43,999 bases of DNA from Alishewanella longhuensis (GCF_014653435.1 NZ_BNAO01000001.1:405931-449929); one strand, 5' to 3'. Shown: positions 1-9,270, counted from the first letter of the stretch. Notes: a model not told the origin generated them from the letters alone. A program made the numbers and translations.

Positions 1-321
1 AAACAGCCGCTCGGCACTGACGGGTTTTAACAGATAATCCACTACCTCCAGTTCAAAGCCTTCCAGTGCATACTCTTTGTGGGCGCTGATAATAATCACT
101 GCGGGTCTGTTGTGCAGCACCCGCAACAGTTCGATGCCCGTCAGCGCTGGCATATTAATATCCAGCAGTAATAAATCCACCTGTTGCTGTGCCAGATAAC
201 GTAACGCTGCAGTGGCATTGTAGCAGCCAGGCAGCAGGGCAATATCATCGCAGCCTTGCAGATGATGTTTAATGACCTGATGCGCTAGTGGCTCATCATC
301 AATGATGAGTGTCTTTAACAC
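1..321 (-). CDS. Response regulator receiver domain, LytTR type (partial, 3' end outside window)
   Basis: Reading the minus strand from a GTG at 321-319 gives 107 codons open to the window edge. The product is a CheY-like receiver domain: acidic pair D8-D9 after a short beta strand, phospho-acceptor Asp54 in LLLLDINMP, Ser79 in IIISAH, and Lys99 in YLLKP. The sequence ends before any output domain. The class is inferred from the partner: the kinase just upstream is a LytS/YpdA-type enzyme, and these normally work with regulators that have a C-terminal LytTR DNA-binding domain. The GTG overlaps the kinase stop by 7 bases, so the two are translationally coupled. Likely targets are its own operon and the divergent ABC operon at 2060. 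Receiver domain is certain; LytTR output is inference. Confidence 0.88.
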   Translation of the reverse strand, partial: MLKTLIIDDEPLAHQVIKHHLQGCDDIALLPGCYNATAALRYLAQQQVDLLLLDINMPALTGIELLRVLHNRPAVIIISAHKEYALEGFELEVVDYLLKPVSAERLF

Positions 322-1841
322 GGCTCCAGCTCCAGCGTTAACTCGGCACACCATAAACCCGCTTGTGGTTGTGCACTAAAACGGTGTTTACCGCTATACA
401 GCAGACTAAGCCGTCGGCGCAGATTATCCAGCCCGATACCCGGCGGGCGCTGCCCGGTTGCCTCTGGCACGCTATTAATGCAGCGCATCTGCAGCCAGCC
501 TTTTTCCACGCTGATGCTTAGTGCGATGCTGCAATGCGACTGGCTTGGCTCCACGCCATGTTTCACGGCATTTTCCAGTACGGTGATGAGCAATAATGGC
601 GCGATCTGCCATTGTTCTGGCTGCGTTGGCCAGACAACGTCAAGCTGGCATTTATCACCGCTGCGAATGGCTTGCAGCGCGAGAAAGTCCTGCAAATACT
701 GCATTTCCTGCGCCAGGCTTACCCGCGCATTTTGCCCTTCGTACACGGTATAACGCAGTAAGTTTGCCAATTGTAGCACCAGTGTTGGCGCTTGCGCCGA
801 GCCAGCCAGGGTCAGGGCATATAAGTTATTTAGTGTATTAAATAAAAAGTGCGGATTAACCTGTTGCTGTAACAGTTGCAGCTCAGTTTGACTTTGCCGC
901 TGTGCCACTTCAGCCAGCGCATTTTCTTGTTGCTGGCGCTCAAACGCCAGAATAACCGGCGTGCTGACAGCCAAAACCACAAAACAAAAGCGAAAATTAT
1001 CCGCGGCAAAAATGTTGTAATCCTGCGAGGGCAGGAAAGTAAATTCCGGGATATTCATCGGTAAGCATAACACGATAGCAGACAGCAGCGGCGTCAGCAG
1101 AATGATGCCGATCAGGCAGCCTGCCATATAAGCAAACACGCCACTGCGCGCCAATACCTGGCGGATCAGCAGATAACGGTTGAGCCAGCAGATCAGCAAA
1201 ATACAGCTGCCCATTAGCAAAAACTGCCATAGGTAGCTTAGGAAATACTCAAAATTCACGATAACCGTATGGCTGTTAATAACGGCCTGCAGCGGCTGAT
1301 TGCGCACCGGGTCGTCGGTAGAGGCGAAGATACCCGCCATCACCACCGCCCATACACTCATCAGCAGCAGCAACACCGAATTTAACGAAAACAAGCGGGA
1401 AATCAGTTGAAAACCCGCACTGGCATTGCGCTGCGCTAACCAGCGACTCAGGCCATAACCGCTACTGGCCAGCAGTAACAGTAGCCAACCCTGCACCGAG
1501 AATAATGCCGAAACAGCGTAAGCCTGCCACTGCTCAGCCAGCCAAAACAAGCATAGCGGGTACAACACAAAACCCGCGACCCAAATCAGGCCTGCCCAGT
1601 AACGACTGCGCAGATTGGTAGCGCAGGCAGCGACACGCGCGGCAAAATAATGCGCCAGCAGCAGCGGCGAGCTTTCTGCCAACAATTGCAGCACTATGCG
1701 TAAAAATTCCGCGGTACTTTGACTCTGCCAGGAAAAGTGCCGGATAGCCGCTTCCAGCAACAGCGCCGCCAACAACGGCAGTTGGTTGCCGGCTAGGGGG
1801 TTAAACCTGAGTTTAGCTTTAGCGAAAGCTGGGTTAAGCAT
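315..1841 (-). CDS. Sensor histidine kinase, LytS/YpdA type (His_kinase family with GHKL ATPase)
   Basis: This 508-residue membrane kinase is the sensor for the overlapping regulator. The first ~300 residues hold several hydrophobic segments (about 45-65, 80-130, 150-170, 205-225, 235-260, 285-300) separated by polar loops. The phospho-acceptor His331 lies in NPHFLFNTLNNL, typical of the LytS/AlgZ/YpdA kinase family rather than classical HisKA. The ATP-binding part has an N box at about 423-428 (ENAVKH) and a G box at about 467-473 (PGIGLDN). No PAS, GAF or 5TM-LYT signature was recognised in the sensor half, so the stimulus is unknown; membrane state or peptide stress would fit the neighbouring ABC/peptidase operon but is speculative. 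The start ATG is in frame with the whole membrane region. Confidence 0.9.
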   Translation of the reverse strand: MLNPAFAKAKLRFNPLAGNQLPLLAALLLEAAIRHFSWQSQSTAEFLRIVLQLLAESSPLLLAHYFAARVAACATNLRSRYWAGLIWVAGFVLYPLCLFWLAEQWQAYAVSALFSVQGWLLLLLASSGYGLSRWLAQRNASAGFQLISRLFSLNSVLLLLMSVWAVVMAGIFASTDDPVRNQPLQAVINSHTVIVNFEYFLSYLWQFLLMGSCILLICWLNRYLLIRQVLARSGVFAYMAGCLIGIILLTPLLSAIVLCLPMNIPEFTFLPSQDYNIFAADNFRFCFVVLAVSTPVILAFERQQQENALAEVAQRQSQTELQLLQQQVNPHFLFNTLNNLYALTLAGSAQAPTLVLQLANLLRYTVYEGQNARVSLAQEMQYLQDFLALQAIRSGDKCQLDVVWPTQPEQWQIAPLLLITVLENAVKHGVEPSQSHCSIALSISVEKGWLQMRCINSVPEATGQRPPGIGLDNLRRRLSLLYSGKHRFSAQPQAGLWCAELTLELEPC

Positions 1842-1902
1842 GGTGTTTTCCTGCCAGAGTTTTGCATAGCATGGCGCAAAGTGTCTGAGGTGTCAGCCAG
1901 TG

Positions 1903-1995
1903 AATGACGAAGTTAGCGCTTTTACGGACCAAAGTAAATTTGCACGCCCTAAGCCATTAGCGTCTTTTATCATCGCAATCAGTCACTTTGTCATT
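1903..1995. promoter_or_regulatory. Candidate regulator-binding inverted repeat between divergent operons
   Basis: The 218-bp gap between the kinase and ABC operons contains AATGACGAAGT (1903-1913) and, in inverted orientation, ACTTTGTCATT (1985-1995, reverse complement AATGACAAAGT). The two copies match at 10 of 11 positions, with centres 82 bp apart. LytTR regulators bind paired short elements near their promoters, so this could be the site for the regulator at 1-321. That is inference; no consensus for this regulator is known to me. Confidence 0.35.
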
Positions 1996-2059
1996 GCTTG
2001 ATTGTAGCGAAGCGGTGCCCGGTCTAGCCTGAGGGATATTTTTTAAACAGGAACCGCTT

Positions 2060-2929
2060 ATGCTGACAATCAACCAACTTTCAGTTACTTACGCAGATGG
2101 CACCCGGGCACTACAGGATATCAACCTGCAGTTGCCTGCCGGTATGGTCGGCTTATTGGGCCCTAATGGCGCTGGCAAATCAACACTGATGCGCACTCTG
2201 GCTACACTACAAACACCCGATAGCGGCCAGATACACTTTGCCGATCTGGATGTACTACAACAACCAGATAGTCTGCGTCAGCAACTGGGTTACCTACCCC
2301 AGTATTTCGGGGTTTATCCACATATGAGCTGTATTGCTTTATTGCGGCATATGGCGGTATTAAAAGGCATTCATAATAAAGCCGAGCAACAACAACAGAT
2401 TGACTCCCTGCTGCAGCTGACCAACCTGAGCGCAGTGGCAAAAAAACAGGTCGCTAGCTTTTCCGGTGGTATGCGCCAGCGCTTTGGTATTGCTCAGGCT
2501 CTGCTGGGTAACCCGCGATTATTGATTATGGATGAACCCACCGCTGGGCTGGATCCGGCCGAGCGCGAGCGCTTACACGCCTTACTGGTCACTCTCAGCC
2601 AACAAAAACTGATCCTGCTATCGACTCATATCGTGGAAGACATTGAAAATCTGTGCCCCTTTGTCGCGCTAATCAATCAAGGGCAGATTGTGCAAAGCGG
2701 CCCAGTATCAAGCCTGCTTGCACCGCTACAAGGTCGGATCTGGCAAAGCCCGCTGCGACCGGAAGATAGCAGTATCCTGCTCAGTGAAAGCTACCGCTTT
2801 GGGACGCCGACCTACCGGCTGTTAAGCCAACAACAGCCCTGTGCCGCAGCCGAGCCGGTAGCGGCGACCCTGCAAGATCGCTATTTCTTTGAGCTGACAG
2901 CTAAGGCGGTTAACCATGTTGCTGCTTAA
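2060..2929 (+). CDS. ABC transporter ATP-binding protein
   Basis: This 289-residue cytoplasmic ATPase powers the permease encoded next. All ABC motifs are intact: Walker A GPNGAGKS (34-41), Q-loop Gln81 in LPQYFG, signature SGGMRQR (135-141), Walker B LLIMDEP with Asp158-Glu159, D-loop GLDP, and switch His190 in LLSTH. It is most like ATPases paired with ABC-2 type exporters. Residues after about 215 form a short C-terminal extension of unknown role. AGGAA about 7 bases upstream of the ATG supports the start. The stop lies 14 bases inside the next gene, so the ATPase and permease are translationally coupled. The operon diverges from the two-component genes, which may regulate it. Confidence 0.93.
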   Translation: MLTINQLSVTYADGTRALQDINLQLPAGMVGLLGPNGAGKSTLMRTLATLQTPDSGQIHFADLDVLQQPDSLRQQLGYLPQYFGVYPHMSCIALLRHMAVLKGIHNKAEQQQQIDSLLQLTNLSAVAKKQVASFSGGMRQRFGIAQALLGNPRLLIMDEPTAGLDPAERERLHALLVTLSQQKLILLSTHIVEDIENLCPFVALINQGQIVQSGPVSSLLAPLQGRIWQSPLRPEDSSILLSESYRFGTPTYRLLSQQQPCAAAEPVAATLQDRYFFELTAKAVNHVAA

Positions 2930-5900
2930 ACTGCTGCATAATGAGCGCCGCTATTTGCAACGCCAACCTTTGGTGTGGTTGGCGCTAATACTACTGCCAA
3001 TAGCGGCCTATATTTTTGCTACCGGTGTTACTGGCATGGACACCCTTGCCGACAAACGACTGCAAGCGTTACAGATGACCCTACTGATGTGCTACCTACC
3101 GTTGCTGTGCGGCGCACTGGCACCTTTGGTGTTGCTGCGCGATCACAACCACGATATGACGGAGCTGGTCCACAGCACACCACTTAAGCCGTCACAGCGC
3201 TTGCTGGCCCGGGTTGCTATATTAGCATTATGCTGTGCCGGATTAATGCTGATAGGCTTTTCTGTCATTTATTATCTGCTGTGCCGGCATTTTGGTTTTC
3301 AGGCCTCACTTCTGCTGCTACACCTGTGGGACTTTGCTTTTATGGCCTTACCCGCCTGTGCCTTTTATGCCATGCTGGCCGCTTGCTTGACGCAGCGTTT
3401 CTGCAGCAATGTGGTGCTGTACGCCATATTTGCCAGTGTGTGGCTACTGTATCTGGTATTGGCCAGTATGACCGGCGCTCCCATGTTAGCCGGCAGCACT
3501 ATTAGCAGCGATCTGCTGTTTAATGTTATGCGTCTGCTAGACCCATTTGGCAATACCGCGCTGCTAGCCCTGTATCAGCATAATCCGCCGCAACTTTACG
3601 GCGACAGCATTTTTTATTTGAATCGACTCCTTTATTGCCTGCTGAGTGTCGGGCTGTTTTATCTTAGCCTACGGTTAAAACCCTATCAGCACAGCGTCAA
3701 ACCGCTGCCAGACGACAGTAGCCATAAGCTGGTGCAAAAACAGCCTTATCGCCCGGTTACCCCTAAAGCTGTCGGCGCGCTGCAACTGTGGCAGCTATGC
3801 CGGATGGCGCTGCTTGGCGTGCTAAGACAGCGGCTAAACCAATTTATCCTGTTGGGCTGGACTTTACTGCTGGGCAACGAAGTGCTGTCGGGCATTCACT
3901 ATGCCGAGCCGCTGGCGGTGCTAAGCCCTACCAGCCTAGATGCAATTAATCGCATTGCCGATGATGTGCTGCCCTTTCTTGGTTGTTTGTTAACCCTGTT
4001 CTGGAGCTACCAGCTTAACTGGCGTAACCGCCATAGCGCCATGGCCGAGCTGATTGCCGCTGCGCCCGTGCGCTCTGGCATACTGCTGGCGGGCAATATG
4101 CTGGCATTAACCGCGCTGATTCTGTTACTTATACTGCTAAGTGCCCTGGCTTGCCTGTCGGCAGAATGGCTGGCCAGCAGTGAAATTAACCTCCGTCTTT
4201 ACCCCGAGGTGCTGGGCAAGGTCGCGCTGTCATTAACCTTACTTGGCGCCCTGTTTAGCGTGTTTCATACCATTTGCCGCTCGCCGCTAACGGCTGCAGT
4301 CTGGTGTGTTGGCATCTTGCTACTGAAATATACCCCACTAAGCGGCAAATTAGGCTTAACCCATACTATGTGGAATATCGCCGGCTCTCCGCTGCAACCA
4401 GCCGATGCTTTCTGGGGCTTTGAGCAAAGCCAGTCGGTATTCTGGCCCTTTATGGTGTTCTGGTTGTTATTGGTCATTAGCTTACTGTGGCTGGCGGCAC
4501 CTTGGTCGCACCGCAGCGGCAGTTTTACTAACCCCAAACGCTGGAGACTAGATTTGAGCAGCAGCCTACTGCTGACACTGGCGTTAATAAGCGGCGTGCA
4601 TTTGCACCTTAATATCAGCGCCGAACGGCCACTTATGAGCTCAGATCTGCGGGAACAATGGCGGGCCAATTACGAACAACGCTATGCCAGTTGGGGCAGC
4701 GTTGCCCAGCCGACTATCAGCCATATTGTCGCGCAAGTGGATATCTATCCACAGCAGGGCGAGGCAGTTTTCTCGTTAGATTACACACTGCAAAATCGCA
4801 CAGCTGAGCCGGTCAGCAAATTGCTGGTAGGCAATTACTCGGCTACCACTATTGATGAGCTTCGCCTGTCGGTGCCACATAGTATTGAGGTAGATCAGCA
4901 GCTGGGCCAATATACATTGACGTTAACCCAGCCACTGACACCCGGCGACACAGTGCAAATGCACAGTAAACTACACTTTATACAACCCAGACACTGGCCG
5001 GCAGTGTTACCACAACTGGTTAAACCCTCCTTTAGTTATCTGCGTGGCATACCGCTGTTACCTACTATCGGTTTTCAAGCTGAATACCTGCTGCGTGATA
5101 CAGAACTTCGCCAGCAATATGGTCTGGCCTCACTGGAGCTGGCTAAGCCTTCTCAGCTATTTGCGACAGCGCACGGCAACACGCCCGCTCATCCGCAGGC
5201 AACAGCACAGTACGATTGGCTCAGCCTGCACTCGGTGGTGTCGACCGATGCCGGGCAAACGCCACTGGCCCAAGGTGAGCTATTAAGGCAATGGCAACAG
5301 CACGGGCGGCAATACGCCGAGTACCAAACCCGCGGGCCCATCCGTAACGCAGTGGCATGGTATTCGGTTACCGGGGAGACACTCAGCCGGCAACACGGCA
5401 CTACCCGTCTTACGCTATACAGCCCGTTAATAAATGCTGCAGCTGAGCTGAATATGCAGGCAATGCAAGATACGCTGGACTGGATGACGCAACATATCGC
5501 GCCCTATCGCGGCACACAACTCAGTTTGCTGGCGATGCCCGATATGGACACAACCGGCTACGCCCTGCCACAGATAATCATGATCAATCATCGGGTCGGT
5601 TTTCGTGCTGAACCTGCAGCAGATGCTGGCTTTGATCAGCGCTATCGGCGTGCTGTGCATGAAACCGCACATCAATGGTTTGGCCACGATATTGGTAATG
5701 GCGTACTGGCAGACAGCGCCTTCTTAGTTGAGTCGCTGGCAAAATATATCGAGCTGGTGCTGATAGAGCAACGCTATGGCACCAAGGCGATGCAAGCGTT
5801 GGTAGAGTATGAGCGAGAGCGCTACGCGTTAGCGGTTAGGCGCAGCACTCAACCACTGTCAGCTCTGGTCGATGCGACGGCAAGCCATGATCTCTATTCC

Positions 5901-6116
5901 CGCGCTACCCTGGTTTTTGCCATCTTGCGTCAGCAATTGGGTGATGCCGTCATCAGCCAGGCGCTGCAGCAGTTGTGGCAACAGCACGCTTATCCAAAAA
6001 CACCCGCCACTTCCATGGATTTTGTGCGGGCGCTACAGGCGCAGGTTAAGCCAGCACAGCAACAACTAATACAAGAGCTATTACTGGGTACTAACAACGC
6101 CCTATTGTTACCTTAA
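2916..6116 (+). CDS. ABC-2 type permease fused to an M1-family aminopeptidase domain
   Basis: This 1066-residue protein has two parts. Residues 1 to about 565 are very hydrophobic, with two blocks of membrane segments (about 20-250 and 300-565), as in ABC-2 permeases. Residues about 590-1066 resemble an M1 zinc peptidase with HETAH at 915-919, then Glu939 in LVESLAKY, and a downstream tyrosine region (DLYSRATL). The spacing from the second His to Glu is 19 residues rather than the 18 of classical M1 enzymes; as far as I recall, ABC-fused members of this group share the longer spacing with an SES or VES motif. The classical GAMEN loop is not evident; GYALPQIIM occupies that area. The peptidase part is probably periplasmic. 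It overlaps the ATPase by 14 bases. The substrate is unknown; peptide export with processing is a reasonable guess. Confidence 0.85.
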   Translation: MLLLKLLHNERRYLQRQPLVWLALILLPIAAYIFATGVTGMDTLADKRLQALQMTLLMCYLPLLCGALAPLVLLRDHNHDMTELVHSTPLKPSQRLLARVAILALCCAGLMLIGFSVIYYLLCRHFGFQASLLLLHLWDFAFMALPACAFYAMLAACLTQRFCSNVVLYAIFASVWLLYLVLASMTGAPMLAGSTISSDLLFNVMRLLDPFGNTALLALYQHNPPQLYGDSIFYLNRLLYCLLSVGLFYLSLRLKPYQHSVKPLPDDSSHKLVQKQPYRPVTPKAVGALQLWQLCRMALLGVLRQRLNQFILLGWTLLLGNEVLSGIHYAEPLAVLSPTSLDAINRIADDVLPFLGCLLTLFWSYQLNWRNRHSAMAELIAAAPVRSGILLAGNMLALTALILLLILLSALACLSAEWLASSEINLRLYPEVLGKVALSLTLLGALFSVFHTICRSPLTAAVWCVGILLLKYTPLSGKLGLTHTMWNIAGSPLQPADAFWGFEQSQSVFWPFMVFWLLLVISLLWLAAPWSHRSGSFTNPKRWRLDLSSSLLLTLALISGVHLHLNISAERPLMSSDLREQWRANYEQRYASWGSVAQPTISHIVAQVDIYPQQGEAVFSLDYTLQNRTAEPVSKLLVGNYSATTIDELRLSVPHSIEVDQQLGQYTLTLTQPLTPGDTVQMHSKLHFIQPRHWPAVLPQLVKPSFSYLRGIPLLPTIGFQAEYLLRDTELRQQYGLASLELAKPSQLFATAHGNTPAHPQATAQYDWLSLHSVVSTDAGQTPLAQGELLRQWQQHGRQYAEYQTRGPIRNAVAWYSVTGETLSRQHGTTRLTLYSPLINAAAELNMQAMQDTLDWMTQHIAPYRGTQLSLLAMPDMDTTGYALPQIIMINHRVGFRAEPAADAGFDQRYRRAVHETAHQWFGHDIGNGVLADSAFLVESLAKYIELVLIEQRYGTKAMQALVEYERERYALAVRRSTQPLSALVDATASHDLYSRATLVFAILRQQLGDAVISQALQQLWQQHAYPKTPATSMDFVRALQAQVKPAQQQLIQELLLGTNNALLLP

Positions 6117-6137
6117 ATATTATCTAAGGAAAAGAAG

Positions 6138-7139
6138 ATGATAAATACTATAACCAGATTAATAGCTTGTGCTCTACCTATCTGTTTCACTGCAATTGCC
6201 CAGGCAGCATCCGCAGAAACTAATTATGGCGAGCTGGAGCAAGCTTACTATCACCGACAATATAGTTTGCTTGCCAGTAAACTTAACACCTTGGATGCTA
6301 AAGATGTGCGAATAGAAATTCTTGAAGTTGCGCTCGCTGTGGCCACCAATCAACAAGACAAAGAAGCGCAACTGGAAGCCTTGGTAGCGCGTCATCCCGA
6401 CACCGCGCAAGTACGCTATGTTGCCGGTAAGCTTTGGTACCAAATAAAACAGCAGTCAAGCCTTTTTAATAAACTTGGGCTGGTGGATAAATCCAACGAA
6501 AACTATATTATTGCGGCGAAATTAGAACCTGAAAATCCGCAATATCTGGTTGAGGCCGCAAAAGCACTTGCGATTAAAAGTGGCTTTTTTGATACGAAAA
6601 AGCAAGCATCTAAAGCCATTGTCGACAAGCTGGCTCAACTTGATCAACGCAGTTACTACCTGGCATTGATGGATTACCTGCAGAATACGCAAAATGCAGC
6701 GGACGCGAAAAAAACGGTCACTATTATCCGCGCTGAGTTTAATGATGATGTGGTGTTGTTAAATCGTGCGGCAAATTTATTGTGGACCTTTGCCGAAAAA
6801 CCTCAAGCTCAGCAATTGTTTGTGGCTAGTTGTAAAGTAAAAACGCTGGCGATAGCACAGTTCCCGCAGTGGCGTGAGGCTTGTCTGTCTGCTGCCTATC
6901 TAGCATTACAAGATTATGGCGACAAACAGCAAGCTCTTGAGGCGTTAGCTTTATTGCTCAGCGAAGATAAAGTAAAAGATGAGCAATACGTCGAGTATTT
7001 AATGCTTTATGCCGAGCTTAATAAAGCGATGGCAGATAAAGACGCTGCTATAAGGAGTTACCAACAAGCGTTAGCGTTAACGACCACAGGCTCAACCCAA
7101 AAAGAGATCCGCACTAAATTGAAAAGGTTAACTAATTAA
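6138..7139 (+). CDS. Exported TPR-like protein of unknown function
   Basis: This 333-residue protein starts with a signal peptide (hydrophobic residues about 7-24, likely cleaved near AQA or ASA at 22-26). The rest is alpha-helical with repeating helix pairs resembling tetratricopeptide repeats, clearest at about 105-125 (NENYIIAAKLEPENPQYLVEAAKAL) written here only by position, and 285-315 near the C terminus (a DAAIRSYQQAL repeat). TPR proteins usually scaffold protein contacts. It lies 21 bases after the permease-peptidase gene with a good AGGAAAAG ribosome site, so it is probably the third gene of that operon and a periplasmic partner of the fused peptidase. Its codons are visibly more AT-rich than the two genes before it. 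No specific family was recognised. Confidence 0.75.
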   Translation: MINTITRLIACALPICFTAIAQAASAETNYGELEQAYYHRQYSLLASKLNTLDAKDVRIEILEVALAVATNQQDKEAQLEALVARHPDTAQVRYVAGKLWYQIKQQSSLFNKLGLVDKSNENYIIAAKLEPENPQYLVEAAKALAIKSGFFDTKKQASKAIVDKLAQLDQRSYYLALMDYLQNTQNAADAKKTVTIIRAEFNDDVVLLNRAANLLWTFAEKPQAQQLFVASCKVKTLAIAQFPQWREACLSAAYLALQDYGDKQQALEALALLLSEDKVKDEQYVEYLMLYAELNKAMADKDAAIRSYQQALALTTTGSTQKEIRTKLKRLTN

Positions 7140-7153
7140 ATCTTATACAATTC

Positions 7154-7193
7154 CTCTTGCCATAGTTGAGGTATTCATCAGCTTTGGCAAGAG
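7154..7193. terminator. Stem-loop between convergent genes, possible terminator
   Basis: CTCTTGCCA (7154-7162) and TGGCAAGAG (7185-7193) form a perfect 9-bp stem with a 22-base loop. It sits between the 3' ends of the plus-strand TPR gene and the minus-strand AraC gene. No T run follows on either strand, so it is not a textbook intrinsic terminator. Confidence 0.4.
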
Positions 7194-7232
7194 TAGACGT
7201 CGCCTTTGCTAACATTGTGTCCTGCATGACCT

Positions 7233-8399
7233 TTATCGTTGGGCTCTGTACTCTGCGGGCGTCAGGCCGGTGCTGCTTTTAAAAGCTTTGTAGAAAGATG
7301 AGCGGGCATTGAAGCCGACGGCCATAGCAATACTCAGCACACTGTCTTCGGTTTGCTGCAGTTGTTGTTTTGCTGCGACAATTCGCGCTTCGTTAATATA
7401 GTCATAGAAGGATTGCTGCAAAGTTTGATTTAGCGTCTGCGATAAATACTGTGCTGAGACGCCAAGATGCTCTGCCAGTTTGTATAAGGTGAGTGCCGGA
7501 TCCAGATAGAGTGCCTCGTCATATACCGCGGTTCGCACTTTGTTGGCAATGCGCTGTGCCTGCGCCTCACCTAAAGCCGAGCGTTGATATTTATCTGTCG
7601 CCGCTGCAACAGGCGTCTCAAAAGGCGTGGTTTCATTTGGCGCTTTATAACATTCCGTAAACCCCGGCAGCTGATTTAAGCCACAGGAACACAGCAACCA
7701 CACCAAGATCAGTGCCAATAGCAGCACCCCAGTTTCGTTTAACCACGGCGAACCCATCGCGTCTTCTATCAATAACACCAGCACCGCATAACCCCAACTT
7801 AACACAAGTATCGCCATCAGGCCGTTTAGCCAGTACAGGCTTTTCCCGGCATCCGCTGCAAATACCTGATGCAGTTTATCTCTGTACTGTTTTAACAGCA
7901 GGGTAATACGTACCAGATAAAACAGGCTTAAACCCAGCCACAATAAGGTTGCTAGTAAAAAGCCGATAGCAGTGAGTAAAACTTGCCCTTGCAAGTCGGC
8001 TTCGTCAGCGAAGAATAATGCCTGCTGCTGAGTTTCCGGCAGGGTGTAAATAAGTAATGCCAAGGGAATAGCAATCAGCTGTGGCCAATAACCTTTGCTG
8101 TAGCGCCACTGCCAATGCCATGGCTCAACGGCGCTAAGCGCTTGCGCATATAAGTACAAACTCACTGGCAGTGCAAAAAAAGTGATGGGTAACGCGGCGA
8201 TATACAGAAAAATGCCTGCAGGAAACAGCTGAAAAACCGCAGGGCCGCTGATAATTACTGCCATGCTCGCCAGCGCGATAAGCAGTGGCAGCAAAAAGCG
8301 CTGCTGTGCTACCCGTAGCAGCAGTAACTGTAGTGTTAGTAACAGCATACCCAGTGCCAAGAGGCTTAAGAGCAGTTCAGTCATATTATTAATCTGCAT
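7233..8399 (-). CDS. AraC-family regulator with integral membrane N-terminal half
   Basis: This 388-residue protein combines about seven hydrophobic segments in residues 1-240 with a C-terminal AraC/XylS DNA-binding domain (about 285-388). The latter contains two helix-turn-helix units, the second ending in the usual signature region (SIAMAVGF then SSFYKAFKSSTGLTPAEYR). Such membrane-embedded AraC proteins probably sense a signal in or near the membrane while binding DNA from the inner face. It diverges from the membrane-protein gene at 8578, the obvious candidate target. A GGGA sequence about 8-11 bases upstream of the first ATG supports this start; Met6 has no ribosome site. The ligand is unknown. 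Confidence 0.88.
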   Translation of the reverse strand: MQINNMTELLLSLLALGMLLLTLQLLLLRVAQQRFLLPLLIALASMAVIISGPAVFQLFPAGIFLYIAALPITFFALPVSLYLYAQALSAVEPWHWQWRYSKGYWPQLIAIPLALLIYTLPETQQQALFFADEADLQGQVLLTAIGFLLATLLWLGLSLFYLVRITLLLKQYRDKLHQVFAADAGKSLYWLNGLMAILVLSWGYAVLVLLIEDAMGSPWLNETGVLLLALILVWLLCSCGLNQLPGFTECYKAPNETTPFETPVAAATDKYQRSALGEAQAQRIANKVRTAVYDEALYLDPALTLYKLAEHLGVSAQYLSQTLNQTLQQSFYDYINEARIVAAKQQLQQTEDSVLSIAMAVGFNARSSFYKAFKSSTGLTPAEYRAQR

Positions 8400-8452
8400 T
8401 TTTACATAGTCCCAGTTTACGGCCTTTTTGTGGTGGGTAACAGCAAAAAGCT

Positions 8453-8474
8453 GTCCGCGCTTATCGTCACGGAC
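8453..8474. promoter_or_regulatory. Short inverted repeat in the AraC/membrane-protein divergent promoter
   Basis: GTCCG (8453-8457) and CGGAC (8470-8474) form a dyad with a 12-base spacer in the 178-bp gap between the divergent genes. It could be an operator, but arms this short can occur by chance. Confidence 0.2.
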
Positions 8475-8577
8475 GACATAAAAGTTTTAATTACATAGCC
8501 TTAGATAAGCTGTCTCCTGCAAATGGTGGGAGGCGCTTAACAGTGAATGTCAGAAGAGCAAATGCAGAGGAGATTTT

Positions 8578-9252
8578 ATGCGCGACAAGACAATAGCAAG
8601 TCCAGCAATACTTCAAGCCGGTGGCGTGGCCGCCTTCGGTATGGCGTTTTGCTATATTAGTGTGGCGGTCATTTTCTTTGGCCTGATCACGCTGCCGCCA
8701 GATTTAGACAGCCTGGGCCGGCTACAGTATTTTTTGCAGCAGCAATATCTGTGGGGCGCCATCGGTTATGGTATTGGTTATCTGGTCTTTGGGGTACTGC
8801 TGGCAATCTTGTTACAGGCGCTACGTCAGGCGATAGCCGAACCGCAATCTGCTCTTGCCGGTTTAGCGGAGCGCTTTGGTAATGTCTGGCTGGTGCTGAT
8901 GATGGCATCTGGCATGGTGGCATTATTAAGTATGGAAATGACATTACGCTTGCTCGACACCAACACTGAGCAGGCATTGGCACTGCATAACACCTATCAA
9001 TTGCTTACCAATGCGCTGGGTGGTGGCATCGAACTAGTAGGAGGGCTTTGGGCATTATTGCTAAGTATGGCAGGGCTTAAGCACAATGTGTTTTCTAAGT
9101 CGTTATATAGTTTAGGTATTATTGTTGGCAGCCTGGGTATTGCTACTGTGCTCCATACCCTGCCATACCTGAAAGACGCCTTTGGTATAACGCAGTTTAT
9201 TTGGTTTATCTGGCTGGGCGTGACGTTACTGCGACTGGCGCGTGAGCTATAA
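8578..9252 (+). CDS. Multi-pass membrane protein, DUF4386-like
   Basis: This 224-residue protein is almost all hydrophobic, with about six membrane segments (near 12-40, 58-82, 100-122, 140-165, 172-195, 203-220). Length, spacing and the overall pattern resemble DUF4386 proteins, whose function is unknown; this assignment is from memory of the family and is moderate. An AGGAG ribosome site lies 5 bases before the ATG. The gene is divergent from the membrane AraC regulator, an arrangement common for AraC regulators and DUF4386-type genes, so regulation by it is likely. No catalytic motifs are visible. Confidence 0.7.
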   Translation: MRDKTIASPAILQAGGVAAFGMAFCYISVAVIFFGLITLPPDLDSLGRLQYFLQQQYLWGAIGYGIGYLVFGVLLAILLQALRQAIAEPQSALAGLAERFGNVWLVLMMASGMVALLSMEMTLRLLDTNTEQALALHNTYQLLTNALGGGIELVGGLWALLLSMAGLKHNVFSKSLYSLGIIVGSLGIATVLHTLPYLKDAFGITQFIWFIWLGVTLLRLAREL

Positions 9253-9270
9253 GTTTGAGTGAGTTTGAGC

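Noticed and set aside
4265..4669. 134-codon minus-strand frame inside the permease-peptidase gene
   Set aside because: It lies fully opposite a strongly supported gene and its translation has no recognisable features.
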